DNA from: Spirochaetaceae bacterium | GTDB lineage: Bacteria > Spirochaetota > Spirochaetia > SZUA-6 > Bin103 | Direction of reading: 5' to 3' | NCBI GenBank assembly: GCA_028818385.1 | Contig: JAPPNY010000224.1 | Span: forward strand, 29,638-58,142 | DNA length: 28,505 nucleotides | Shown here: positions 1 to 9,353 of the stretch, in pieces | Layout of the letters: each line of letters starts with the position of its first letter | Position numbering within the stretch: the stretch's first letter is position 1 | The notes under the pieces: model-generated | Told to the model about the DNA's origin: nothing | What the model saw: only the letters and a program-made list of their open reading frames with translations | Database searches by the model: none | Made by a program: the position numbers and the translations under genes

Positions 1-80
1 CCCAACTTCGCCCGGGTGCGCCCCCCCGTGGGGGCGGCGCCCGGGGGGGGTTCCCCGCGGCCCAGCCCCTCCTTTGGCTC

Positions 81-107
81 GGAGCGCATCGGTTCCCGAT
101 GCGTTCC
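81..107. other. Perfect 12-bp stem-loop upstream of mltG
   Basis: The arm ggagcgcatcgg (81-92) and the arm ccgatgcgttcc (96-107) are reverse complements apart from one G-T pair, with a 3-base loop. A second shorter hairpin, ggcgcc-tgc-ggcgcc, follows at 128-142, and a C7/G5 hairpin precedes at about 19-37. No T-run follows any of them, so a classical intrinsic terminator is not shown. They could end an upstream transcript or be structured leader RNA for mltG. Nothing else in 1-225 looks like a gene; the open frame there is very GC-rich and lacks family similarity. Confidence 0.45.
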
Positions 108-225
108 TGACCGGATACGAGTGTCCCGGCGCCTGCGGCGCCGTCATGAGGCTTGGAACGTCCCACCTTTCGCTTCCGGCGGTGAAGGGTTTACATTTGC
201 TGCTGCTGGGAGTGTTGGGTATCGC

Positions 226-1251
226 GTGAAGCGCATCGCGATCGGGCTGGGCCTCGCGTGTGTGGTCCTCGGCGCCGGTGCGGCGCTGGCCGCATCGTAT
301 CTGGGCGGGCCTCCCGTGGAGCCGGGAACGGCGTCGGAAGTCACCTTCACCGTGCACCCCGGCGAGCCGTTCGGTGAGGTGGCCGCGCGGCTGGAGGAGC
401 AGCGGCTGGTGCGTTCCGAGCTGGCGCTGCGGATTCTGGCGTACCTGCAGGGTGCCGACAGCCGGATACGCGCCGGCCACTACTCGCTGTCCCCGTCGTT
501 GCGCGCCCGCGAGGTCCTGGCGTTGCTGCTGGAGGGCCGTCAGGAGGAGATCACCGTCACCGTTCCGGAGGGATGGACCGTGCGCCGCATCGCCGAACGG
601 CTCGACGAACGGGGCGTGACCACCGCGTCCGCCTTCGCGGCTGCGGTCGCCGACCCGGCGCTGACCGCGGAGTTCGGCATCCGCGCTGAAAGCATGGAGG
701 GGTACCTGTTTCCGGACACCTACCGCTTTCCGCGCGACTACCCGGCCGACCGCGTGGTGCGCAGCATGGTCGGCAACTTCTTCCGCCGGCTCGCCGAGGT
801 GCGGCCGGACTTCGAGAGCATCGACCCCGCCGAGCTGCACGACACGATCATCCTGGCGTCGATCGTGGAACGCGAGTACCAGCGTCCCGAGGAAGCGGGG
901 CTGATCGCTTCCGTGTTCGTCAACCGCCTGGCCGCCAACGCACGGCTGCAGTCGTGCGCCACCGTCGCCTACGTGCTCACCGAGGTAGAGGGCCGGGAGC
1001 ATCCGCGCGTGATCACGCACGAGGAGCTGGAGGTCGACTCCCCGTTCAACACCTACAAGCGGCGCCGGCTCCCGCCGGGGCCGATCTCGAATCCGGGGAC
1101 GGTGGCCCTGCAGGCGGCGTTCTTCCCGGCGGAGAGCGACTACTGGTACTTCGTGCTCAAGGATCCGGACACCGGCGAGCACCACTTCTCCCGCGAGCTA
1201 GACGAGCACAACGTCGCCAAGTACTTCTATCTGAAGGGCGTGGCCGGCTGA
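226..1251 (+). CDS. mltG: Endolytic murein transglycosylase MltG (YceG-like)
   Basis: This is a membrane-anchored lytic transglycosylase that cleaves nascent glycan strands and is thought to set strand length at the elongation machinery. The GTG start at 226 gives 341 residues, the usual family length, and begins MKRIAIGLG with one N-terminal membrane segment (about residues 3-24). A LysM-like region follows (VHPGEPFGEVAARL near residue 42, TVPEGWTVRRIAERL near 107). The catalytic block LASIVEREYQ carries Glu215, the expected active-site acid. The conserved downstream motif reads LQSCATVAYVL, with Cys-Ala where many homologues have Asp-Pro. The frame is open upstream to position 16, but that stretch is low-complexity and would bury the membrane anchor. 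dnaG follows after 34 bases on the same strand. Its place ahead of a rod-shape cluster fits a role in wall elongation. Confidence 0.9.
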   Translation: MKRIAIGLGLACVVLGAGAALAASYLGGPPVEPGTASEVTFTVHPGEPFGEVAARLEEQRLVRSELALRILAYLQGADSRIRAGHYSLSPSLRAREVLALLLEGRQEEITVTVPEGWTVRRIAERLDERGVTTASAFAAAVADPALTAEFGIRAESMEGYLFPDTYRFPRDYPADRVVRSMVGNFFRRLAEVRPDFESIDPAELHDTIILASIVEREYQRPEEAGLIASVFVNRLAANARLQSCATVAYVLTEVEGREHPRVITHEELEVDSPFNTYKRRRLPPGPISNPGTVALQAAFFPAESDYWYFVLKDPDTGEHHFSRELDEHNVAKYFYLKGVAG

Positions 1252-1273
1252 GGGGCACCCGCGTTGCAGCGAC

Positions 1274-1289
1274 GCCCGTGAGCCCGTGA
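1274..1289. repeat. 8-bp perfect tandem repeat over the dnaG start
   Basis: gcccgtga occurs twice head to tail at 1274-1281 and 1282-1289. Each copy contains a GTG; only the one at 1286 opens the dnaG frame, while the one at 1278 meets a stop two codons later. It is short, but it belongs with the other small tandem duplications found at gene junctions in this window. Confidence 0.6.
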
Positions 1290-3059
1290 TTCCCTCCCAC
1301 CAGATCGCGGAGCTGAACGATCGACTGAGGATCGACGCCGTCGCCGGCGACTACGTACGCCTGCAGCGCCGCGGCCGACGGTTCGTCGGGCTGTGTCCCT
1401 TTCATACCGAGAAGACGCCCTCCTTCACCGTCACCCCGGAGCGGAACCTGTTCTACTGCTTCGGGTGCCAGAAGGGCGGGTCGATGCTCGACCTGGTCAT
1501 GGAGCTGGAGAAGCTCAGTTTCCCGGAGGCGTTCCGGCTGCTTGCCGAGCGCGCCGGCATGCAGGTGGAGGAGACCGCGGGCTCGGAGGGCAGCGAGCGG
1601 CAGAGCTACCTGGAGCTCTACCGGCGCCTGGCCGACAGTTTCCGCCACATCCTGGTCCGCACCGCCGCAGCGGCGCCGGCCCGGGAGCACCTGGCCAACC
1701 GCGGATTTTCGGCCGAGTCGCTCGATCGCTACCGGGTAGGCTATGCGCCGCGCGACCGCGACTGGCTGCTTCGCTTCCTGCGCTCCCACCACTACGGCGA
1801 CGACTTCCTGGCCCGTTCCGGGCTGTTCACGAGCACCGCGGGCGGGATGACGGCGCTGTTCCGCGACCGCATCGTGTTCCCGATCTCCACGCCGCGGGGC
1901 GAGGTGGTCGCCTTCGGCGGCCGCGCCATGGAGGACGGACCGAAGTACCTCAACACGCCGGAGACCGCCTACTACCACAAGGGCGAGGTGCTCTACGGCA
2001 TGGCAGAGGCGCGGGAACGCATCAAGCATGCTGGCGCCGTGCACGTGGCGGAGGGCTACCTGGACGTGATCGCCCTGGATGCGGCCGGGAGCGCGGCCGT
2101 GGCGCCGCTCGGCACCGCCCTGAGCGGAGCTCACGCTCGGCTGCTGGCGCGCTATACCACGGACGTGCGCCTGGTGATGGATTCGGATGCGGCCGGAGCG
2201 AACGCCACCAGGCGCGCCATCGCCACGCTGGAGGACGCGGAGCTCGCGACGTCCGTGGTTCCGCTCCAGGACGGTCTGGACCCTGCCGATTATATCCAGC
2301 AGAATGCAGGTGACCGGTTGCAAACCGCCCTCGCATCCCCTATATTGGCGTTCCGGTATCTTCTCAAACTGGCTACATCTGCGCTCGATCTGCGACAGGC
2401 AGACGCGAAGGAACAGGTATTCCGGGAGTTGCTCCCTTATCTCACCCACGTACGCTCGGAGTTGAAGCGGGAGGCGTTGCTGCACGACGTGGCGGACCTG
2501 CTGGAGGTCGGCAGCGACAGCATCGTGCGCGATTACCGCCGGCTTGCGTCGTCGGGAACGAGCCGGCACGACTTCCCAGCGGCGCGGACGGGCGCACCGA
2601 GTGGCGGACGTGGCGTCGTCGGCCGTTCGCTGGAGATGACCTACATGCTGGCGGCCGCCGCCAACCGGGACCGGTTCGACCGCGTGCAGCGGCGTCTGCG
2701 GTCCGACGACCTGCAGGATCCTATGGCGCACGAGCTGTTCGTCGCGCTTGCCGAGTGCGCCCGGCAGGGCGACGAGTCGCCGGACGGCCTGCTCGGCAGG
2801 TTGCAGACCGAGGAGCTGCGCGCGCTGGTGGTACGCAATCTCTCGGAGGGGGAGTTCACGGTCAACGCGGATGAAGTGCTGGACGACGGGGCTCGCACGT
2901 TGAAGGCCCGCGCGCTGGAAGACCGGCGACGTGACATCGAGGCGCGCATGCGCCGCGCCGAGCGCGGCGGTGACGAAACGCCCGGTGCGGTCCGGGAACT
3001 GCTCGAGGAGAAGATCTACCTCGATTCGGAGTTGGAGAAACTGAAGAAGGTGAGGGTGG

Positions 3060-3079
<20 letters not shown>
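1286..3079 (+). CDS. dnaG: DNA primase
   Basis: Makes RNA primers for lagging-strand and origin replication together with the replicative helicase. The 597-residue protein has the family order. An N-terminal CHC2 zinc-binding domain has Cys37, His40, Cys58 and Cys61 visible in LCPFH and YCFGC. The primase core follows, then the Toprim metal-binding motifs EGYLD (Glu256) and DSDAAG (Asp299, Asp301). The C-terminal region (about 430-597) is helix-rich, as expected for the helicase-binding domain. The GTG start at 1286 gives [14 protein letters not shown], matching typical primase N-termini. No strong Shine-Dalgarno is visible. The 3' end overlaps the rpoD start by 20 bases, so the two are probably translationally coupled. 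The dnaG-rpoD pairing is the widespread macromolecular-synthesis arrangement. Confidence 0.97.
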
Positions 3080-4799
<1,720 letters not shown>

Positions 4800-4813
4800 G
4801 GCGACAGGCGCCG

Positions 4814-4878
4814 ATGACGGAGGCGAACATGACGGAGCAGTACATGACCGGAGGGCCACATGACCGGAGGACGGTGTG
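4814..4878 (+). repeat. Four tandem 15-16 bp units, each a Shine-Dalgarno plus start codon
   Basis: Units begin at 4814, 4829, 4844 and 4860. Each starts atgac followed by (c)ggag(g), and each purine block sits 4-6 bases before the next start: ggagg 4819 to ATG 4829, ggag 4834 to ATG 4844, ggaggg 4850 to ATG 4860, ggagg 4866 to GTG 4876. Starts 4814, 4829 and 4844 share one frame, which encodes a possible 21-residue peptide (MTEAN, MTEQY, MTGGP and a tail) ending in TGA at 4877-4879, overlapping the GTG of the next gene. ATG 4860 opens a 7-codon frame. Whether any of these starts is used is unknown; the repeat itself is plain in the sequence. Confidence 0.8.
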
Positions 4879-5835
4879 AGTAGCGAAGCCGTACCCATCG
4901 AGCGGACGAACCACGGGACGTCGGCGGTTCAGGACGCTCTGGACAAACTGCGGGCGCTGCAGGACGTGCTGCACAAGAAGCACGAGATCGAGGCGCAGAT
5001 CGAGGAACTGCCCAGGTCGCTCGCCACCAAGACCGAGCTGCTCAACCGGCTCAAGCGGACCTACCTGGAGCGCAACGAGGAGCAGGAATCGACCAAGAAG
5101 CGGATCGGCGGGCTGCGCGACGATGCGGTTGAATCGGAGCGCATCCGCGAGGAGTACGAGCGCCAGATGGACCAGATCCGCACGCAGCGCGAGTACGAAG
5201 CGCTGGACAAGCAGATCCGCGATGCCTCCGAGCGCGAGATGGACTACCGCCGGGCGCTGCAGGAAGAGGAAGAGCGGCTCGACCAGGTGTCCGAGGAGCT
5301 GGCCCGCGAAGCGGAGCTGATCGAGCAGCAGGAGGGCGTCGTCCAGGAGGAAGAGTCGCGCATGAAGGTCGAGCTGGCCGACCGCGAGCAGCGGCTGGCC
5401 GCGCTGCAGGCGGAAGAGTCGGGGATCGCCGCCGGTCTGGATGCGGAATTGCTGTTCAAGTTCGAACGGATCGTCCGAATGACCGACGGGTACGGGATCG
5501 TCCCGTTGCAGGCACAGGTCTGCACCGGGTGTTACATGACCCTGCCCGCTCACTTCGTCAACCGCGTGCGCCGCGCCGAGGACGTGCTGTTCTGCACGCA
5601 TGGGCGCATCGTCTTCTACGAGGATGCGCCGGCCGAGGACGAGTCGGAGGTGCAGATCGACGTGTTCGATGACGAGCCCGGCTTCTTCGCGGATGCGGAG
5701 GGAGACGAGGAGCTCGAGGACGAGGAGGAGCTGTTCCTGGACCTCGACGTGACCGACGACGACAACGATGAAGACGGCGATGGTCACGATGCCACCGAAG
5801 AAGCCGAGGACGACCACGCGTCCGACGACGCCTGA
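4876..5835 (+). CDS. Coiled-coil protein with C-terminal zinc-ribbon-like domain (CT398 type)
   Basis: Belongs to the widespread family of about 240-residue proteins with a long N-terminal helical hairpin and a C4 zinc ribbon; its biochemical role is not settled, and nucleic-acid binding is usually assumed. Residues about 15-195 are charged heptad-like coiled coil. The ribbon begins VCTGCYM (Cys216, Cys219) and continues to FCTHGRIVFY (Cys240, His242). Relatives normally have a second Cys-x2-Cys; here one residue is missing and the fourth cysteine is absent, leaving His242 as the only nearby substitute. After residue about 250 comes a strongly acidic tail of roughly 65 residues rich in Asp and Glu, so the protein reaches 319 residues. 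The GTG start at 4876 has ggagg five bases upstream. Its location just after rpoD is conserved in spirochaetes as I recall. Confidence 0.85.
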   Translation: MSSEAVPIERTNHGTSAVQDALDKLRALQDVLHKKHEIEAQIEELPRSLATKTELLNRLKRTYLERNEEQESTKKRIGGLRDDAVESERIREEYERQMDQIRTQREYEALDKQIRDASEREMDYRRALQEEEERLDQVSEELAREAELIEQQEGVVQEEESRMKVELADREQRLAALQAEESGIAAGLDAELLFKFERIVRMTDGYGIVPLQAQVCTGCYMTLPAHFVNRVRRAEDVLFCTHGRIVFYEDAPAEDESEVQIDVFDDEPGFFADAEGDEELEDEEELFLDLDVTDDDNDEDGDGHDATEEAEDDHASDDA

Positions 5836-5872
5836 ACCCTGCCGCGGGTCGCGGTCCTGCGCCCGCCCGCTA

Positions 5873-5904
5873 GCCACGCCCGGTATTGGCCACGCTTGGT
5901 ATGA
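5873..5904. repeat. Degenerate 16-bp tandem duplication at the rnpB promoter
   Basis: gccacgcccggtattg (5873-5888) is followed directly by gccacgcttggtatga (5889-5904), 12 of 16 bases identical. The second copy contains the proposed rnpB -10 element; the first carries only ggtattgg at the same place. Confidence 0.6.
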
Positions 5905-5905
5905 T
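5897..5905 (+). promoter_or_regulatory. Candidate extended -10 promoter of rnpB
   Basis: tggtatgat at 5897-5905 fits an extended -10 (TGn then TATGAT), with one mismatch to TATAAT. No good -35 hexamer is present at 16-18 bases upstream, which extended -10 promoters tolerate. Predicted transcription start is near 5912, about 13 bases before the mature RNase P RNA helix P1. Confidence 0.45.
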
Positions 5906-5924
5906 CGGCTACCGTGAAGGCGAC

Positions 5925-6390
5925 AGGAGGCGGGCCGGCCATCGCCGCGTCCGGTTCGGGCGTGGAGGAAAGTCCGGGCTCCGAAGAGCAGGGTGCCGGG
6001 TAATCCCCGGGCGTCCGCGCCAAGGCGCGGGCGACAGACAGTGCAGCAGAGAACAGACCGCCGGGCAACCGTGCCGCAAGGGACGGCGCGTCCGGCAAGG
6101 GTGAAACGGTGGGGTAAGAGCCCACCACTCCGGCGGCGACGCCGGAGGTATGGCAAACCTCGCCCGGAGCAAAGCCAAGCAGCGGGTCGGGTTGCTCGCC
6201 ACATGAGGGCGGTCCCTCCGGGGATGCCGTCCTCGGGCCCGCGGGTAGGCTGCTCGAGTGCCGCGCCGGCGCCATTCGGCGCCGCCGCGTGCGCCAGATG
6301 AATGATGGCCCGCCCCGGTGGCGGCCGGGCCGCGCAGGCGCCCCGGTACGCGCCGGAGTGAACAGAACCCGGCTTACGGGCCCGCCTCCT
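5925..6390 (+). ncRNA. rnpB: RNase P RNA, bacterial class A
   Basis: Catalytic RNA that removes 5' leaders from pre-tRNAs together with the RnpA protein. The ends are defined by helix P1: aggaggcgggcc (5925-5936) is the exact reverse complement of ggcccgcctcct (6379-6390). Between them lie the universal core elements in order: gaggaaagtccgggctcc (5965-5982, 5' strand of P4), agcagggtgccgggtaa, a cagcagagaacagaccgcc-type block (about 6044-6062), ggcaagggtgaaa then ggggtaagagcccacc (about 6095-6124), the 3' P4 strand agatgaatgatggcc (about 6297-6311), and the terminal agaacccggcttac (6364-6377). The total of about 466 nt is long for class A, mainly from GC-rich peripheral helices. Open frames across it on both strands are artefacts. 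Confidence 0.96.
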
Positions 6391-6423
6391 CTTCCTTCCT
6401 CCGGGGCGCCGCGATACGGTCCG

Positions 6424-7413
6424 GTGCCGAGATGGGGATACCAGCCGGCCGGGAGCCGCCGGCAGCGGACAGCGGGACGGCGTCGCGCACTGTTCGTCGT
6501 GCTCCTCGTCGTCGGCGTCGTGGTCGCCGGTGTCCTGCTGCGGGCCGATCGCGCGGTCGGGGCCTGGCTCCGGCGTGACCGGGACGTCAACATGCGCGTG
6601 CTCGTCGGCGATGGGCGCTACGCAGAGGCGGTGGAGGCCGCGGAGTTGACGCTGGTCAGACGGCCGCTCGACGCGGAGGCGAACCTGATCCGCGGCGTTG
6701 CGTCCCTCTACGCGGCGATCGCCGACCTTGGATCAGCCGACCCGGGATCGGCCGACCCGGGGTCGGGCGGCGACGGCGCACGCGGCGTGTCCGCCGCGGA
6801 TCGCCTTTCGACGGCGATCGTGGCGCTGCGCCGGGCGCTGCTGAATTCGCGGATCGCCGTGGCGGAACCGGCCGCGCAGTACGCGCTCGGCAAGGCCTAT
6901 TTTCACCGCGGCTATTTCTACTACCACCTTGCGGTGCGCTACCTGGAGGGCTCGCTGGCGCTCGGCTACGACGGGGCGGACACCTACGAGTACCTGGGGC
7001 TGGCGTATACGGAGCTCGGCGACCCGCGCGGTCTGGAGTATTTCCGTCATGCGCTGACGCGCCGGCCGTCCGACCTGCTGCATCTGAAGATGGCCACCAT
7101 GCTGATGGATGAAGGCGACGTGCACGGAGCGCGGCGGAACCTCATCCAGGCGATCGACCTCACCGACGACATCACGATCGCGCAGCGGGCGCGGTACGAG
7201 CTGGGTGCGGTCTACCGTGCGCTCGGCGAACTGCCGCTGGCCGAAGAGCAGTACCGGGCGATCATCGCCGGCGACGCGCGGGCCGCCGATGCCCACTTCT
7301 ATCTGGGCGAGATCCACTCCCGGCAGGGCGACGCCGACCGGGCGCTCGCGGAGTGGCGCGCCGCGCGGGCGCTGGATCCGAACCACCGCCGCGCGATCGA
7401 ACGCCTGCGATAG
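6424..7413 (+). CDS. Membrane-anchored TPR-repeat protein
   Basis: Role unknown; its position directly before mreB suggests a scaffold for the wall-elongation machinery, which is inference. The GTG at 6424 (MPRWGYQPAG) is the first start lying beyond rnpB and gives 329 residues; the frame is open further upstream but only through the RNase P RNA. An Arg-rich stretch precedes one membrane helix (about 22-39, LFVVLLVVGVVVAGVLL), so the bulk is probably outside the membrane. Residues about 50-329 are tetratricopeptide repeats, with clear units such as YEYLGLAYTELGDPRGLEYF, ARYELGAVYRALGELPLAEE and AHFYLGEIHSRQGDADRALA. A disordered insert with two and a half copies of GSADP lies near residue 103-117. 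A TPR gene stands at the same place in Treponema as I recall. The Shine-Dalgarno is weak, so the exact start is uncertain. Confidence 0.8.
   Translation: MPRWGYQPAGSRRQRTAGRRRALFVVLLVVGVVVAGVLLRADRAVGAWLRRDRDVNMRVLVGDGRYAEAVEAAELTLVRRPLDAEANLIRGVASLYAAIADLGSADPGSADPGSGGDGARGVSAADRLSTAIVALRRALLNSRIAVAEPAAQYALGKAYFHRGYFYYHLAVRYLEGSLALGYDGADTYEYLGLAYTELGDPRGLEYFRHALTRRPSDLLHLKMATMLMDEGDVHGARRNLIQAIDLTDDITIAQRARYELGAVYRALGELPLAEEQYRAIIAGDARAADAHFYLGEIHSRQGDADRALAEWRAARALDPNHRRAIERLR
6730..6769. repeat. 15-bp coding tandem repeat (GSADP)
   Basis: ggatcagccgacccg (6730-6744) and ggatcggccgacccg (6745-6759) differ at one base; a third, broken copy starts gggtcggg at 6760. They encode Gly-Ser-Ala-Asp-Pro repeats in a loop between helices of the TPR protein, so copy-number change would keep the frame. 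Confidence 0.8.
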
Positions 7414-7436
7414 CGCCCACCGCGATAGCGCCAACC
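7407..7436. repeat. 15-bp tandem repeat between the TPR gene and mreB
   Basis: gcgatagcgcccacc (7407-7421) and gcgatagcgccaacc (7422-7436) are adjacent and differ at one base. The first copy contains the TAG stop of the TPR gene (7411-7413); the second contains another tag. The duplication lengthens the spacer ahead of mreB. Confidence 0.8.
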
Positions 7437-7461
7437 ACGACACGGAGGTACACTCTACCTG

Positions 7462-8478
7462 ATGGCTTTGTTCAACAACTTCTCCTCAGACATCGGCATC
7501 GACCTGGGCACCTGCAATACCCTCGTGCACGTCAAGGGGAAGGGCATCGTGCTGACCGAGCCGTCCGTGGTCGCCATCGACCACGAAAGCAAGCAGGTGG
7601 TCGCCGTCGGTACCGAGGCCAAGCGCATGCTATGGAAGACGCCGCACACGATCGAGGCGGTGCGCCCGCTGCGTGACGGCGTGATCGCCGATTTCGAGAT
7701 GACCGAGCAGATGATCCGCCACTTCATCATGCAGGTTGCCCCACGGCGCTGGTTCGTCAAGCCGCGCATGGTGATCGGCATCCCCGCCGGCGCCACCGAG
7801 GTGGAGAAACGGGCGGTGCAGGAGAGCGCCGAGCAGGCAGGCGCGCGCGAAGTGTTCGTGATCGAGGAGTCGATCGCGGCTGCCGTCGGGGCCGATCTGC
7901 CGATCATGGAGCCGGCCGGCCACATGATCTGCGACATCGGCGGCGGCACCACGGAAGTTTCGGTCATCTCGCTCGGCGGCATGGTGGTGTCGAATGCCAT
8001 CCGTATCGGCGGCGACGAGTTCGATGAAGCCATCATCAAGCACGTGCGCACCGTCCACAACCTGGTGATCGGCCTCGAAACGGCCGAGAAGATCAAGATC
8101 AAGATCGGCAACGCGGACCCGGACCAGAAGATCGTGCGCATGGAGATCAAGGGCCGCGACGCCATCACCGGCCTGCCGCGCCGGCTGGAGGTGGACTCGA
8201 TCGAGGTGTGCGAAGCGCTGCAGGAGCCCACGCGCCAGATCCTGGAGGAGATCAAGCGGGCGCTGGGGCGCACGCCGGCGGAGTTGGCCTCCGACATCGT
8301 GGAGCGCGGCATCGTCATGACCGGTGGCGGCTCGCTCCTGCGCGGGTTGCCGCGCTTGATCGGTCGGGAGACCGGCGTGCCGGTGATCGTCGCGGAGCAA
8401 CCTCTGTTGTGCGTTGCGCTCGGGGCCGGCAAGTACTTCGAGACAACCGGGATGAGCCAACGCCGGCAGTACCGGTAA
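7462..8478 (+). CDS. mreB: Rod-shape-determining actin homologue MreB
   Basis: Bacterial actin that forms membrane-bound filaments guiding the RodA-PBP2 elongation complex. The 338 residues match the family length. Nucleotide-binding signatures are all present: phosphate-1 [11 protein letters not shown] (about 10-20), phosphate-2 [12 protein letters not shown] (about 155-166), and the adenosine motif [13 protein letters not shown] (about 289-301). [19 protein letters not shown] and [14 protein letters not shown] are typical MreB blocks. The ATG at 7462 begins [16 protein letters not shown]; the best Shine-Dalgarno ggagg ends 13 bases upstream (7444-7448), a longer gap than usual. It is followed by mreC, mreD, PBP2 and rodA on the same strand, almost certainly one transcription unit. 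In spirochaetes, wall elongation coexists with flagellum-driven helical shape. Confidence 0.97.
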   Translation: MALFNNFSSDIGIDLGTCNTLVHVKGKGIVLTEPSVVAIDHESKQVVAVGTEAKRMLWKTPHTIEAVRPLRDGVIADFEMTEQMIRHFIMQVAPRRWFVKPRMVIGIPAGATEVEKRAVQESAEQAGAREVFVIEESIAAAVGADLPIMEPAGHMICDIGGGTTEVSVISLGGMVVSNAIRIGGDEFDEAIIKHVRTVHNLVIGLETAEKIKIKIGNADPDQKIVRMEIKGRDAITGLPRRLEVDSIEVCEALQEPTRQILEEIKRALGRTPAELASDIVERGIVMTGGGSLLRGLPRLIGRETGVPVIVAEQPLLCVALGAGKYFETTGMSQRRQYR

Positions 8479-8519
8479 GGATCATGACGGCCCCGGGGAG
8501 TTGACCTGAGTACGCGTCC

Positions 8520-9353
8520 GTGACCGAGGTACGCCCCTTCGTCAGCCGCCGCCGTTCGGGCGTCACGTTCGCGGTTCTGCTGATCAGCTCGCTGCTGCTG
8601 GTGGGGTTGAATCCCCCGCCCGGGCACGTGGGGCTGCTGTCACTGGTGCAGGCGGGCATCAGCACCGGCGTTCGTTGGGTCGCGGATTCGGTCGCCGCGA
8701 TCGGGGAGCTCGGCCGAAGCAGGGCGGAGCTGCAGGAGTTGCGCGCCGAGCTGCTGAGGATGCAACAGCAGCAACGCGACAACGTACAGCTCAGGGTCGA
8801 GAACCGCAACCTGCGCGCGCTGCTCGACCTTCCCCGCGCCGCCGCTCCCACCGTGATTCCGGCGGAGGTGATCGGCCGCGACCCGGGGAATCTGTTCAAT
8901 ACGGTGACGATCAATCGCGGCCGCAGGCACGGCGTTCGTGTCGATGCCACGGTGGTCGCCGATGCCGGCGGCATCCAGGCGCTGGTCGGGCGGGTCGAAC
9001 TGGTCTCATCCCTCACGGCAATGGTGCGGCCGATTCTGGACGCTTCCTCGTACGTCGCCGCGCGCCTGCAGCGCATCGAGCGCGACGGGCTGATCGAAGG
9101 TGATCCGGCGGGCAACCGGCTGGTCATGCGCTATGTGCCGCGCATCGCCGCGGAGGACCTGGCGGTCGACGACCTGGTGATCACCTCGGGCATGCGCAGC
9201 CCCTATCCGCGCGGCATCTACATCGGCCGGGTCGTCGAGCACCGTGACGGTGACGACCGGTCGACGATCGAGGTGATCGTGCAGCCTCTGGTCGAGTTCG
9301 GCCGCCTGGACTACGTGCTGGTGCTGGATACCGCGGAGCCGGTCGATGTGTGA
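8520..9353 (+). CDS. mreC: Rod-shape-determining protein MreC
   Basis: Bitopic membrane protein that links cytoplasmic MreB to periplasmic PBP2. The 277 residues show one N-terminal membrane helix (about 16-36, FAVLLISSLLLVGL), a coiled coil (about 58-98, LGRSRAELQELRAELLRMQQ), then the two beta-barrel lobes with TINRGRRHGVRVDATVV and DLVITSGMRSPYPRGIYIGR, both typical. The GTG at 8520 gives MTEVRPFVSRRRSG before the helix; no good Shine-Dalgarno is next to it, and the junction carries an imperfect 19-bp repeat (8502-8520 against 8521-8539, both starting tgacc). The stop overlaps mreD by 8 bases, implying coupled translation. Confidence 0.93.
   Translation: MTEVRPFVSRRRSGVTFAVLLISSLLLVGLNPPPGHVGLLSLVQAGISTGVRWVADSVAAIGELGRSRAELQELRAELLRMQQQQRDNVQLRVENRNLRALLDLPRAAAPTVIPAEVIGRDPGNLFNTVTINRGRRHGVRVDATVVADAGGIQALVGRVELVSSLTAMVRPILDASSYVAARLQRIERDGLIEGDPAGNRLVMRYVPRIAAEDLAVDDLVITSGMRSPYPRGIYIGRVVEHRDGDDRSTIEVIVQPLVEFGRLDYVLVLDTAEPVDV

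Noticed and set aside
16..225. Upstream extension of the mltG frame
   Set aside because: The stretch is GC-rich hairpin sequence, adds 70 residues ahead of the membrane anchor, and has no family counterpart; GTG 226 restores normal length.
1157..2731. 524-residue open frame on the minus strand
   Set aside because: Lies antisense to dnaG; composition (His/Gln/Arg/Val rich) is typical of antisense frames in high-GC DNA and no motif is visible.
6289..6423. N-terminal extension of the TPR protein
   Set aside because: It would start inside the 3' P4 strand of RNase P RNA; the extra residues are Pro/Arg-rich without domain.
5784..6593. Minus-strand open frame across rnpB
   Set aside because: Covers the RNase P RNA, whose helices and core motifs explain the sequence; no protein motifs.
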